Assembly (NCBI RefSeq): GCF_003336675.1
Contig: NZ_QPII01000001.1
Coordinates: 186,001 to 250,000, forward strand
Source of the DNA: Billgrantia montanilacus
GTDB taxonomy: Bacteria > Pseudomonadota > Gammaproteobacteria > Pseudomonadales > Halomonadaceae
DNA length: 64,000 bases
Direction: 5' to 3'
Shown here piece after piece: positions 8,964-19,258 of this stretch. Both the position numbers and the translations under genes were made by a program. The notes beneath the pieces were generated by a model. That model was not told where the DNA came from. It saw nothing but the letters and a program-made list of their open reading frames with translations, and searched no databases. The number at the start of each line of letters is the position of its first letter. Positions within the stretch are counted from its first letter, which is position 1.

Positions 8964-10279
8964 CCGAACCACAGGTAGGAATCATGATGCTGGGCATGCT
9001 GGTCGTGCTGATCATGCTCGGCTTCCCGATTGCCTTTACCCTGATCGCCATGGGAGTGGCCTTCGGCTATTTCGCCATCGGCGACATCATTTTCTCGCTG
9101 TTGGTCCAGCGTGCCTATGGGGTAATGGCCAACGACGTCCTGATTGCGGTGCCACTCTTTCTGTTCATGGGCTACCTGGTGGAGCGAGCGAACATACTCG
9201 ACCGGCTGTTCTCCAGCCTGCAACTGGCCGCCCGTGGCATGCCGGCTTCGCTGGCGGTGGCAAGTCTGATCACCTGTGCGCTGTTCGCGACCGCCACTGG
9301 CATCGTCGGTGCGGTGGTTACCCTGATGGGGCTTCTGGCCCTGCCGGCGATGCTCAATGCCGGCTACGACAAACGCATGTCCAGCGGCGTGATCTGTGCG
9401 GGGGGGTGTCTTGGCATCCTGATCCCACCGAGTATCATGCTGATCCTCTATGGTGCCATGGCGGGTGTCTCGGTGGTGCGGCTCTATGCGGCCGCTCTGC
9501 TGCCGGGGTTGCTGCTGGCGGGGCTCTACATCGCCTATGTGATGGGGCGGGCATTGATCAATCCCAAGGTGGCGCCGAAGCTCTCCCGAGAGGAGCTCGA
9601 TGTGCCGCTGGGCCAGGTCTACTGGGGCCTTCTGACCTCGTTCGTACCGCTGTTCGTGCTGATCATGTCGGTACTGGGGGCGATCCTATTCGGCCTGGCC
9701 ACACCGCACGAGGCTGCAGGGATCGGGGCGTTGGGCGCCATCCTGCTGGCGGCGGCCTATCGTCAGTTGACCTTTTCACGGCTCAGGGAGGCGGTCTTTC
9801 TCACCGCGCGAACCAGCGCCATGGTCTGCTGGCTGTTCGTCGGCTCGTGGATCTTCTCGTCGGTGTTTTCGCTGCTCGACGGCCACTCGCTGATCGAACA
9901 CTGGATCAGTGGCATGTCGTTGACGCCATTGCAGTTCCTGATCCTGGCCCAGGTGATGATCTTCCTTCTTGGCTGGCCCCTGGAGTGGACCGAGATCATC
10001 ATCATCTTCGTGCCGATCTTCCTGCCCCTGCTGGCCATGTTCGGGATCGACCCGCTGTTCTTCGGGGTGCTCGTGGCGCTCAATATCCAGACTTCCTTCC
10101 TGACGCCTCCCATGGCCATGTCGGCCTTCTATCTAAAGGGAATCGCGCCAAAGAGCGTGCAGCTGAACGATATCTTCCTGGGTATCGCCCCCTTCCTGCT
10201 GCTGGTGATCGTGGCGATGGTGATCCTCTACAACTTCCCGGGCATCGCCATGTGGCTGCCGGGCGTGCTCTACAACTAG
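8960..10279 (+). CDS. TRAP transporter large permease (DctM family)
   Basis: A 439-residue protein with about 12 helices, the ion-coupled transport subunit of the tripartite system. Family marks include VPLFLFMGYLVERA near residue 65, GCLGILIPPSIMLILYGAMA near residue 153, and the C-terminal LTPPMAMSAFYLKGIAP. The length is usual for DctM. It would import the acid captured by the Tat-exported binding protein using a sodium gradient, a common choice in halophiles (inference from the family). The gene ends shortly before a hairpin that serves the opposing gene. Confidence 0.9.
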   Translation: MTEPQVGIMMLGMLVVLIMLGFPIAFTLIAMGVAFGYFAIGDIIFSLLVQRAYGVMANDVLIAVPLFLFMGYLVERANILDRLFSSLQLAARGMPASLAVASLITCALFATATGIVGAVVTLMGLLALPAMLNAGYDKRMSSGVICAGGCLGILIPPSIMLILYGAMAGVSVVRLYAAALLPGLLLAGLYIAYVMGRALINPKVAPKLSREELDVPLGQVYWGLLTSFVPLFVLIMSVLGAILFGLATPHEAAGIGALGAILLAAAYRQLTFSRLREAVFLTARTSAMVCWLFVGSWIFSSVFSLLDGHSLIEHWISGMSLTPLQFLILAQVMIFLLGWPLEWTEIIIIFVPIFLPLLAMFGIDPLFFGVLVALNIQTSFLTPPMAMSAFYLKGIAPKSVQLNDIFLGIAPFLLLVIVAMVILYNFPGIAMWLPGVLYN

Positions 10280-10295
10280 CGGACGAGCGCCCATG

Positions 10296-10321
10296 AAAAG
10301 GCCCGACACGGAGGTCGGGCC
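10296..10321 (-). terminator. Terminator of the Spy-like gene
   Basis: GGCCCGAC (10300-10307) pairs with GTCGGGCC (10314-10321). On the minus strand the stem is followed by TTTT (complement of 10296-10299). It lies 24 bases after the stop of the Spy-like gene, and may also slow transcription from the TRAP side. Confidence 0.75.
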
Positions 10322-10344
10322 AGTGGCAGCAATGCCTCGAGTCG

Positions 10345-10995
10345 TCAGTCGTCGCGCTTCTCGCCACGCGGCTTGCCATGACCCCTGTGGCCTCGCGGCT
10401 GCATCATCGCCTTCATCGCTTCGATCTGCTCTTCACTCAGCACCTCGCCGAGGGCTTCCTGATGCTCGTCGCGCAGCGCCTGCCAGGCTTCTCGGCGCTC
10501 CTCCCGGGAATCGAAGGATTGCTCGCGCAGATCCCGCATGTCGGTATAGAGGGATTGGCGAAGCTCGGTGAGTTCCTCGCGCTCCTCGTCGGAGAGCTCC
10601 CAGCTGTCGACCAGGGTGCTCAGGCGTTGCTGCATATTCTGATGACCATATCCGTGGCCTTCGCCACGCTGTTCCTGGCGCATCTCGCGCTTGGCCTCGC
10701 GTAGCGCCTCGCGCTCCTCCTCGTCGAGGATCTGATCCATGCGTTCGCGATGCTCCTGGTGCAGTTCGCGCAGAGCCTGGTGGTGCTCGTCGTGGGCCTC
10801 TTCCAGGGCAGAGCGGGTCTCCTCGTCGAGTCCGGCGCGCTCGAACAGTGCCTGGCGTCGCTCCTCGAAGCGTTCCTGGCGCTGTTCGCTCCAATCCTTG
10901 TCGCCCTGGCCGGCACTCGCCGCCAGCGACAGGGGTGCGATGGCGATGGCGAGCAGGGCAGGCATCAACAGCGTGCGGGATATTGAACGTTTCAT
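10345..10995 (-). CDS. Spy/CpxP-like periplasmic stress protein (LTXXQ family)
   Basis: A 216-residue protein with a signal peptide (TLLMPALLAIAIAPLSLAASA). It is followed by a highly charged, almost fully helical mature part rich in Glu, Arg and Gln. Spy and CpxP are periplasmic chaperones or metal sensors with this helical layout and LTxxQ-type repeats; here the repeats appear as LDEETRSALEE, LSDEEREELTEL and LSEEQIEAM. The C-terminus ends in a His/Gly/Lys-rich tail (RGHRGHGKPRGEKRDD) that could bind metal. The ATG at 10995 has GAGGAG about 9 bases upstream. It sits beside baeR-baeS; in E. coli spy is a BaeR target, which fits this neighbourhood. Confidence 0.75.
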   Translation of the reverse strand: MKRSISRTLLMPALLAIAIAPLSLAASAGQGDKDWSEQRQERFEERRQALFERAGLDEETRSALEEAHDEHHQALRELHQEHRERMDQILDEEEREALREAKREMRQEQRGEGHGYGHQNMQQRLSTLVDSWELSDEEREELTELRQSLYTDMRDLREQSFDSREERREAWQALRDEHQEALGEVLSEEQIEAMKAMMQPRGHRGHGKPRGEKRDD

Positions 10996-11086
10996 GTTAA
11001 GCAACTCCTCGGTGCTGGGGTGATGGTGCCAGTATCCGGAAGCGGCGTGCAGCGGGCGTGCACGGAGTGTGCAAACCCTGTGGAGC

Positions 11087-11806
11087 CTACTCCTCGGGTT
11101 GATACTTGTAGCCTACCCCGTAGACCGAGCGAATGATCTCGCGTTCGGGCCAGGTGTCGGAAATCTTCTTGCGCAGCTTCTTGACGTGGCTGTCGACGGT
11201 ACGCTCGGAGACGATGCGATGGTCGCGGTACATGCGGTCCATCAACTGGTCGCGCGAGAAGATCCGCCCTGGCGACTGCATCATCACCTTCAGCAACTGA
11301 TACTCGACGGCGGTCAGGCCCAGGTCATGGCCATCGGCCAGGGCGCGCCAGCCGTCGTCGTCCAGCACCAGGTTACTGCCGCCACTGGCCGCAGGGTCGC
11401 TGGCGGCCCGACTGCGGCGCAGTACGGCCTTGACCCGGGCGACGACTTCCCGTGGGCTGAACGGCTTGCAGATGTAGTCGTCGGCGCCCAGCTCCAGTCC
11501 CAGCAGGCGGTCCACTTCCTCGACCCTGGCCGTGAGCATGATGATGGCGAGCTTCGGCCAGCGCTGACGAATTTCCCGGCACAGGGTCAGGCCGTCGGTG
11601 CCCGGCAGCATCAGGTCGAGCAGTACCAGCGACGGGGGACGCTCGCCAGCCATGTTCTCCTGCAGCCAGGGCAGCACCGCGTCGCCATGGTCGATAGGGT
11701 GCGTGGCGAAGCCGCTACCCTCGAGGTAGTCGGCCACCAGGCGGGCGATCTTGGGCTCGTCTTCGACGATCAGCAGGGTGTCTCGCGGGACATCGGCGTC
11801 GTGCAT
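11087..11806 (-). CDS. baeR: OmpR-family response regulator, BaeR-like
   Basis: A 239-residue regulator. The receiver domain has the acidic pair in VEDEPK, the phosphoacceptor D64 in VLLDLMLPGTDGLTLCREI, T/S in MLTARVEEVDRLLGLELGA and the conserved lysine in ICKPFSPREVVAR. The C-terminal half is a winged helix (ERTVDSHVKKLRKKI then VYGVGYKYQ). The stretch around LLGLELGADDYICKPFSPRE is nearly that of E. coli BaeR, so the BaeR call is better supported than CpxR. BaeR activates envelope-stress and efflux genes. The stop is followed by the 3' side; the kinase gene lies 12 bases upstream, so the two are co-transcribed. Confidence 0.85.
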   Translation of the reverse strand: MHDADVPRDTLLIVEDEPKIARLVADYLEGSGFATHPIDHGDAVLPWLQENMAGERPPSLVLLDLMLPGTDGLTLCREIRQRWPKLAIIMLTARVEEVDRLLGLELGADDYICKPFSPREVVARVKAVLRRSRAASDPAASGGSNLVLDDDGWRALADGHDLGLTAVEYQLLKVMMQSPGRIFSRDQLMDRMYRDHRIVSERTVDSHVKKLRKKISDTWPEREIIRSVYGVGYKYQPEE

Positions 11807-11818
11807 GGGCTCCTTTCC

Positions 11819-13246
11819 TTATCGGCTGGGTATGTCGTCTTCCAGGGCGGGAAACTCGATGGTCCAGCATAACCCACCCAGCGAGGCGGCAGAGGCACGC
11901 ATGGTGCCGCCATGGCTCTTGACCAGCGCGCTGGCGATGGAGAGTCCCAGCCCGCTGCCGCCACTGGCACGGTTGCGTGAGCCCTCTACCCGGTAGAGTC
12001 GCTCGGTGAGACGGCCGAGGGCCTCGTCCGGCACCCCCGGCAGGCTGTCCTGCCAGGTGATCCGGACGCGATCGCCCTCGTGGCCCAGGCTCACCTCCAG
12101 CCGGCCGGGCGGCGCGGTATAGGCGCGGCTGTTGTCGAGCAGATTGCTCCAGAGCTGGCGCAGTCGACGGGCGTCGCCACGAATCCAGGCCGGCTTGTGG
12201 ATCGAGGTGGCCAGTTCCAGGCCGCTGTCATCGAGCCAGCCGTTGGCCTCCTCGAGCCAGGCGGCGAGGCTTTCGGCCAGGTCCAGGGGGGCGAGCTGCA
12301 CCTCCAGGGCGCCGGCATCGCTCTGCGACAGCAGCCGCAGGTCGGCGACCAGGCGCTCCAGCTGGCCGACCTCCTGTGAAAGCGAATAGAGGTTGTCCTC
12401 ATTGAAGGGCCGAATGCCATCCTGCATCGCCTCGATCTCGCCGCGCAGTATCGACAGCGGCGTACGCAGCTCATGGGCGATATCCGAAACCCAGCGGGCC
12501 CGGGCCTCACGGCTGGCTTCCAGGGTGGCCGCCAGCACATTGAAATCGTGGGCCAGCCGCGAGAGTTCATCACGCCCCTTCTCCGGCAGGCGGGTGCTGT
12601 AGTCGCCTTCGGTGAGACGCCGGGTGGCCAGGGCCATGCTGCGGGTGCGGCGACCCAGCCACCAGGCGAGCCCGCCGGCCAGCAGCAGTGAGGCCATGCC
12701 CAGCGCGGCGATGATGATGCCCAGGTTGCGCTGTTGGCGAGAGAGAAATATCCGATCCATTCGCGCCATCAACTGCTGAGGAGGGCGGTAGCCCAGGGTG
12801 CCGACCTGCTCGCCCTCATGTTCGATGGGCAGCCAGTGCAGCTCCGAGGCGGTTTCGCTGTCGTCCGGGGCAAGGCCGATCACCGGCAGGCCATCGGCAT
12901 CATGCAGCACGAAGTCCCGGGCATCGCCCAGGCGGCGTTCGATGCCATGGGCAGGAGGGCCTTCGCCGGGCCACAGCTGCTGGCGAACCAGGCTTTGCCA
13001 GGCAGGTGGCGAGTCGCGCAGCCACTGCCATCCGCCACGTCGTGCCCACTCCTGGCCGAGTCCCTCCGCCAGGGTCTCGGCACGGCTGGCCTGAGTGGTT
13101 TCCAGGTAGTCGATGAAACCGCGATCCAGGCTGCGTGATACCGCCAGGAAGACCAGCCCCGCGATGCCCACGTTGACCACCAGGATGATCACGAACAGCT
13201 TGACTCCCAGGCGTGAAAGGGCAGGGCGGGGGAAGCGAAGGTTCAT
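11819..13246 (-). CDS. baeS: Sensor histidine kinase, BaeS-like
   Basis: A 475-residue membrane sensor. Helix 1 is near residues 15-39, followed by a periplasmic domain of about 135 residues and helix 2 near residues 175-197. A HAMP linker follows. The dimerisation helix has the phospho-accepting histidine H258 in SDIAHELRTPLSILRGEIEAM. The ATPase part shows the N box (LLDNSRAYT) and the G box (GGSGLGLSIASALVKSHGG). It should phosphorylate the adjacent BaeR-like regulator in response to envelope damage. The operon order kinase, regulator and then the Spy-like target further downstream on the same strand suggests one stress module. Confidence 0.85.
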   Translation of the reverse strand: MNLRFPRPALSRLGVKLFVIILVVNVGIAGLVFLAVSRSLDRGFIDYLETTQASRAETLAEGLGQEWARRGGWQWLRDSPPAWQSLVRQQLWPGEGPPAHGIERRLGDARDFVLHDADGLPVIGLAPDDSETASELHWLPIEHEGEQVGTLGYRPPQQLMARMDRIFLSRQQRNLGIIIAALGMASLLLAGGLAWWLGRRTRSMALATRRLTEGDYSTRLPEKGRDELSRLAHDFNVLAATLEASREARARWVSDIAHELRTPLSILRGEIEAMQDGIRPFNEDNLYSLSQEVGQLERLVADLRLLSQSDAGALEVQLAPLDLAESLAAWLEEANGWLDDSGLELATSIHKPAWIRGDARRLRQLWSNLLDNSRAYTAPPGRLEVSLGHEGDRVRITWQDSLPGVPDEALGRLTERLYRVEGSRNRASGGSGLGLSIASALVKSHGGTMRASAASLGGLCWTIEFPALEDDIPSR

Positions 13247-13433
13247 CGGGTGGGCTCCCGTGACTCGGTGGCGAGGTGGTGGCCATGGATACGGTCACGC
13301 AAGCGATCCACCATCAGGTAGAGGCAGGGTACCAGTACCGATGGGGGACGGCCCCGTCATCATCCACCCGTGCGATGCAGCCAATAGTCAGGAATCATGC
13401 AAGCAATATGCAAGCTGCGCACAGGTGGCGCAG

Positions 13434-14495
13434 TCAGGGACAGGTGTCACCGACCAGCAGTTCGGTATGCAGCATCTTGGCGTGGGGCTCATCGAGGCCC
13501 AGGATCATGCGGGCCGCCAGGCGTCCCTTGGCATGGCTCTCCTGACACACGGTGGTGAGCCTTGGCGCCCGGTACTGCCCCTCGGCGATGCCGTCAAATC
13601 CGGTCAGCCTTAGATCCTCGGGAACGCGAATGCCGCGCTGTTCGGCCAGGGTCAGGGCGGTCAGGGCGAGACGGTCCGACATGCAGAGCAACAGGTCTGG
13701 CCGCTCCTCGTCCGGCAGGTCGAGAATTGACTCGATCACCGGGGCACAGACATCGAAGGTATTCTCTTCCACGTTCCACTTCGGCACCCGTTCGGTCTCG
13801 AAGCCATGCTCGGCCAGGGCGCGGTTGAAGCCCACCAGTCGTGCACGGGTTATGGTGCGATCGGCCGGCAGCAGGGCCTGGTCTGGTGTGATATAGCCGT
13901 TGCAGGGCTCGGCGGTCAGGCGCAGGTTGATGATCGCGGGACGCTTGGGCCTCCTTGCCTGCAGTGCATGCCGGGCGATGGCGTAGCAGGCCGGCTCGTT
14001 GTCGATATGTACCGAGGGATAGCCGGCCACATTGAAGTCCACCGCCACCAGCGAAGCCTGAACGGGAAGCGAGTCGAGCAGTTCCGAGGTGGGTATCAGG
14101 CCATAGACGATAAAGCCGTCCGCCATGCTCGCCGAGCCTGAGCCCGAGATCGGGCTCTGGGCCTGGCGCGCGGAGAGCAGCAGCAGGGTATGGCCCTGGG
14201 CGTCGAGGACTTCGGCTACCCCCGAGAGGAACTCGCTGGATACGGCGTCGTTGAGGCTGTAGGTGAGGCTCTCGGCGAGCAGCACCGCAATGATGCGCGA
14301 GCGGCCGGTGCGCAGGCTGCGGGCCTTGGCATCGGGCCCGCGATAGCCGAGCCGCTTGGCTTCGTCGAGGATGCGCTCCCGCAGCGCCGGCGAGAGCTGG
14401 TCCGGCCGATTGAAGGCGTTGGAGATGGTGGCGGTGGAAACGCCCATCTCCCGTGCCAGGTCCTTCAGGGTCATGCGGCGCGCCGGTTTTGACAC
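13434..14495 (-). CDS. LacI-family transcriptional regulator of the alpha-glucoside operon
   Basis: A 353-residue repressor. The N-terminal helix-turn-helix is MTLKDLAREMGVSTATISNAF (about residues 8-28), with the hinge helix near SPALRERILDEAKRLGY. The rest is a periplasmic-binding-protein-like effector domain. It lies next to an alpha-glucoside uptake and hydrolysis operon in the same orientation, so it probably senses a glucoside or a product and blocks that operon (inference from position). A LacI-type palindrome in front of the binding-protein gene (20571-20588) is the likely target. It resembles AglR in role, but I do not claim orthology. Confidence 0.85.
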   Translation of the reverse strand: MSKPARRMTLKDLAREMGVSTATISNAFNRPDQLSPALRERILDEAKRLGYRGPDAKARSLRTGRSRIIAVLLAESLTYSLNDAVSSEFLSGVAEVLDAQGHTLLLLSARQAQSPISGSGSASMADGFIVYGLIPTSELLDSLPVQASLVAVDFNVAGYPSVHIDNEPACYAIARHALQARRPKRPAIINLRLTAEPCNGYITPDQALLPADRTITRARLVGFNRALAEHGFETERVPKWNVEENTFDVCAPVIESILDLPDEERPDLLLCMSDRLALTALTLAEQRGIRVPEDLRLTGFDGIAEGQYRAPRLTTVCQESHAKGRLAARMILGLDEPHAKMLHTELLVGDTCP

Positions 14496-14561
14496 TTTGC
14501 TTTTCCTGCTAATGAGTACACGCCAAGCATACCGTTCCGGCCGTGAGGGCGACAGTCCCGC

Positions 14562-15668
14562 TCAGGCGACTGCGCTTGCGACCTTGATCGGGAGCGCTCG
14601 CTCTTCGCCGTCGAACAGGTGGACATGTGCCGGGTCGGGGCTCAGTGCGACACGCTGACCGACCGACCAGTGGGTAGGCGCCTCGCTGCGCTGGATCAGC
14701 AGGGTGTCGCCCTCCTTGGGGTCGAGGTAGACGTAGACCTCGTTGCCCAGGTACTCGACGTTGACGATCTCGAAGCTGTTGGCGCCCTGGGCCTCGGTCA
14801 GGCGCAGGTGCTCGGGGCGTACGCCGATCGTCAGGCCGGTGCCCTTGGCGTGGCCGACAGCATCCTGCGGCAGGTCGAGTTGGGCCATGCCGCTGGCGCT
14901 GACGCGACAGCCCGATTCGTGGGTAACGAGCAGCTCTGCCGGCATGAAGTTCATGGTCGGCGAGCCGATGAAGCCGGCCACGAATCGGGTCGCCGGGCGC
15001 TGGTAGAGCTCATGTGGGCTGCCTACCTGTTCGATGCGGCCACCATTGAGTACCACGATCTTGTCGGCCAGGGTCATGGCTTCCACTTGATCGTGGGTGA
15101 CGTAGATCATGGTGGACTCGAGACGCTGGTGCAGGCGGGCGATCTCGTTGCGCATCTGGACCCGCAGCGAAGCGTCAAGGTTGGAGAGTGGTTCGTCGAA
15201 CAGCAGGATTCGAGGTTCACGCGCCATGGCCCGGCCCATCGCCACTCGCTGACGCTGGCCGCCGGAGAGCGCCTTGGGCTTGCGCTCCAGCAGCTCTTCC
15301 AGTTGCAGGATGCGGGCGGTGGCCATGACCCGTTCATGAACGGTCTCCTGGGATGCCTTGGCCAGCTTGAGTCCGAAGGCCATGTTCTCGTAGACCGTCA
15401 TGTGCGGGTAGAGGGCATAGGACTGGAACACCATGCCGACACCGCGTTCCCGGGGCGGCAGATCGTTGACCACGGTGTCGCCGATGGAGAGCTCACCGTC
15501 GCTGATCGATTCCAGCCCGGCGATCAGCCGCAGCAGGGTGGACTTGCCGCAGCCGGAGGGGCCGACGAAGACCACGAATTCGCCGTCACCGATGGTCAGG
15601 TCCACATCCTTGATGATATGGGTGCTGCCGAAGACCTTGTTGACCTTGTCGAGTTTGACGCTTGCCAT
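14562..15668 (-). CDS. Carbohydrate ABC transporter ATP-binding protein (UgpC/MalK/AglK type)
   Basis: A 368-residue ATPase that powers sugar import. It has Walker A GPSGCGKST (about residues 36-44), a Q-loop in VFQSYALYPHMTVYENMAFG, the ABC signature LSGGQRQRVAMGRAM and Walker B ILLFDEPLSNLD. The C-terminal third has the TOBE/OB domains seen in MalK-type ATPases (TIGVRPEHLRL). It is separated from the upstream glucosidase gene by a 106-base gap holding a large hairpin and a 12-bp tandem repeat. It belongs with the two permeases and binding protein encoded upstream on the same strand. Confidence 0.9.
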   Translation of the reverse strand: MASVKLDKVNKVFGSTHIIKDVDLTIGDGEFVVFVGPSGCGKSTLLRLIAGLESISDGELSIGDTVVNDLPPRERGVGMVFQSYALYPHMTVYENMAFGLKLAKASQETVHERVMATARILQLEELLERKPKALSGGQRQRVAMGRAMAREPRILLFDEPLSNLDASLRVQMRNEIARLHQRLESTMIYVTHDQVEAMTLADKIVVLNGGRIEQVGSPHELYQRPATRFVAGFIGSPTMNFMPAELLVTHESGCRVSASGMAQLDLPQDAVGHAKGTGLTIGVRPEHLRLTEAQGANSFEIVNVEYLGNEVYVYLDPKEGDTLLIQRSEAPTHWSVGQRVALSPDPAHVHLFDGEERALPIKVASAVA

Positions 15669-15681
15669 TGAGTATCTCCTA

Positions 15682-15718
15682 GCCGGCCCGCTGATGGGTT
15701 GCCTCGTCGCGGGCCGGC
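15682..15718 (-). terminator. Large stem-loop between the glucosidase and ATPase genes
   Basis: GCCGGCCCGC (15682-15691) and GCGGGCCGGC (15709-15718) form a perfect 10-pair stem around a 17-base loop. It has no T-run, and lies inside the operon just before the ATPase gene. It may set the expression ratio by partial termination or RNA processing. Confidence 0.45.
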
Positions 15719-15721
15719 AGC

Positions 15722-15769
15722 GTTGTTATGAGTGTTGTTATGAGCACTGTTATGAGCATTGCTATGAGT
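15722..15769. repeat. Four tandem copies of a 12-bp unit
   Basis: The copies read GTTGTTATGAGT, GTTGTTATGAGC, ACTGTTATGAGC and ATTGCTATGAGT. They are contiguous and intergenic, directly after the glucosidase stop on the minus strand. Such a repeat can change length by slippage. Confidence 0.85.
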
Positions 15770-15774
15770 GTGTC

Positions 15775-17394
<1,620 letters not shown>

Positions 17395-17422
17395 CTTGGA
17401 TTCCTTGAATAACATCAGGTGA

Positions 17423-18265
17423 TTACCCTTTGACCGCGCCAGCGGTCAGGCCGGAGACGATGCGCCGCTGGAAGATGATCACCAGCACCACCAGCGGCAC
17501 GGTGACCACCACCGAGGCCGCCATGATCGGCCCCCAGGGCAGCTCGTAGGCGCTGCCTCCGGAGAGCAGGGCGATGGCGACCGGCACGGTGCGCTGGCTG
17601 TCGGTGAGGGTGAAGGTCAGGGCGAAGAGGAACTCGTTCCAGGCGGCAATGAAAGCGAGCAGGCCTGTCGTCGCCATGGCCGGCCACATCAGCGGCAGGA
17701 ACACCTTGGTGATGATGACCCAGGGGGTGGCGCCATCCATGATGGCGGCCTCTTCGAGCTCCATGGGCAGTTGGCGCATGAAGGTGGTCAGCACCCAGAC
17801 GGTGAAGGGCAGGGTGAAGATGGTATAGCTGAGAATCAGCCCGCCGGGATTGTTGTAGAGGTTGAGCGCACGGATGACCTCGAACAGGCCGGAGAGCACC
17901 GCGACCTGCGGAAACATCGACACGCCCAGGATCACCAGCAGCACGGTGCTGCGTCCGCGAAAGCGCACCCGGCCCAGCGCGTAGGAGGCCGTGATGCCCA
18001 GCAGCAGGGCGATGAAGACCACGCTGGTGGCAACCAGGATCGAGTTGAAGATGGCCTGCAGGAAGCTGCGCTGGCTGAAGACCTGTATGTAGTTGGTGAA
18101 ATCCAGGCGCGAGGGCCACAGCTCGACCCGGAACAGTTCGCTGGAGGGGGTGAAGGAGGTCTTCACCGCATAGTAGAACGGAAAGACCGCGATCACGACG
18201 ATCAGGGCAACCAGTACCCAGAAACCGATGCGGGTGGCGTGTTTGGAGAGCTGGCGCGAGGTCAT
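17423..18265 (-). CDS. Carbohydrate ABC transporter permease 2 (AglG/MalG type)
   Basis: A 280-residue inner-membrane permease with six predicted helices. The cytoplasmic EAA loop that contacts the ATPase is ELEEAAIMDGATPWVIITKVFLP (about residues 171-193). The C-terminal segment IIFQRRIVSGLTAGAVKG is typical of MalG-like subunits. Its start overlaps the stop of the other permease by one base (TGATG), so the two are translationally coupled. Together they make the channel for the alpha-glucoside importer. Confidence 0.9.
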   Translation of the reverse strand: MTSRQLSKHATRIGFWVLVALIVVIAVFPFYYAVKTSFTPSSELFRVELWPSRLDFTNYIQVFSQRSFLQAIFNSILVATSVVFIALLLGITASYALGRVRFRGRSTVLLVILGVSMFPQVAVLSGLFEVIRALNLYNNPGGLILSYTIFTLPFTVWVLTTFMRQLPMELEEAAIMDGATPWVIITKVFLPLMWPAMATTGLLAFIAAWNEFLFALTFTLTDSQRTVPVAIALLSGGSAYELPWGPIMAASVVVTVPLVVLVIIFQRRIVSGLTAGAVKG

Positions 18266-19242
18266 CAGTCGCCTCCCAGTTTCAGTTGATTGCGACCGAC
18301 GTAGAGGTAGGCGATGGTCACCAGGGCGATGATCAGGAACAGCAGGGTGGAGGCGGCGCTGCCGTAGCCCACGTCCTGGAACTCGACCAGCTGCTGGCGC
18401 GCATAGATCGACATCGACATCGTGCTGGTGGAGTTGGAGGTCAGCACGTAGATGACGTCGAACACGCGCAGGGCGTCGAGCAGGCGGAAGATCACTGCCA
18501 CCATCAGCGCCGGGGTGATCAGGGGCAGGGTGACCCTGAAGAAGACCCTTACCGGATGGATGCCGTCGACCTCGGCGGCCTCATAGCAGTCCTTGGGCAG
18601 CATCTGCAGGGCGGCCAGCACCAGCAGGGCGACGAAGGGAGTGGCCTTCCACACGTCGACCATGATCACCGCCCACATGGAGTAGCTGGCGTTGGCTGTC
18701 CAGGCGATGGGACTTGCGATGATGCCGAGCGCCATCAGTAGGTGGTTGATGATGCCGAACTGGTCGTTGAGCATCCAGGCCCACATCTGCGCCGAGACGA
18801 TGGTGGGGATCGCCCAGGGGATCAGCACCGCGGCACGCACCAGCGTGCGCCCCTTGAACTCGGCGTTGAGCACCAGCGCCACGATGATGCCGAACACCAC
18901 CTCCAGCGAGACCGAGACCACCGAGAAGTAGACGGTGTTCCAGACGGCGCGCCACCAGATGGGGTCGGCCAGCACGCCGTACCAGCGACCCTCTTCATAG
19001 ACCAGATAGTTCTCCAGTCCAATGAACAGGGTATCGCTCAGGTCGGACAGGGAGGCATCGGTAAAGCTGAAGTAGAAGGTGCGCAGCAGCGGCCAGCCCG
19101 CAACCAGGACAAGGACGACCAGCATCGGGGCCAGAAAGACCCAGGCGGCACGCACCCTCTGGCGACGCACCTTGGTGCTGCGCTTGTGCCTTGACAGGGG
19201 GCGCGCCGCGATCGGCGCGCTTTCGGTTACGGGAGTCGACAT
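18265..19242 (-). CDS. Carbohydrate ABC transporter permease 1 (AglF/MalF type)
   Basis: A 325-residue permease with six main helices after a basic N-terminus (SRHKRSTKVRRQRVRAAW). The EAA motif is CYEAAEVDGIHPVRVFFRVTLP. The frame is open far upstream, to 19638, but that part lies inside the binding-protein gene. The ATG at 19242 follows a GGAG and gives a normal MalF-like N-terminus. Its gene starts 17 bases after the binding-protein stop and its stop overlaps the next permease start. It forms a heterodimer with the downstream permease. Confidence 0.9.
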   Translation of the reverse strand: MSTPVTESAPIAARPLSRHKRSTKVRRQRVRAAWVFLAPMLVVLVLVAGWPLLRTFYFSFTDASLSDLSDTLFIGLENYLVYEEGRWYGVLADPIWWRAVWNTVYFSVVSVSLEVVFGIIVALVLNAEFKGRTLVRAAVLIPWAIPTIVSAQMWAWMLNDQFGIINHLLMALGIIASPIAWTANASYSMWAVIMVDVWKATPFVALLVLAALQMLPKDCYEAAEVDGIHPVRVFFRVTLPLITPALMVAVIFRLLDALRVFDVIYVLTSNSTSTMSMSIYARQQLVEFQDVGYGSAASTLLFLIIALVTIAYLYVGRNQLKLGGD

Positions 19243-19258
19243 TTCGGGCTCCAGGAGG

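Noticed and set aside
15722..15769. CRISPR-like array
   Set aside because: The units are contiguous 12-mers without spacers, so it is a simple tandem repeat.
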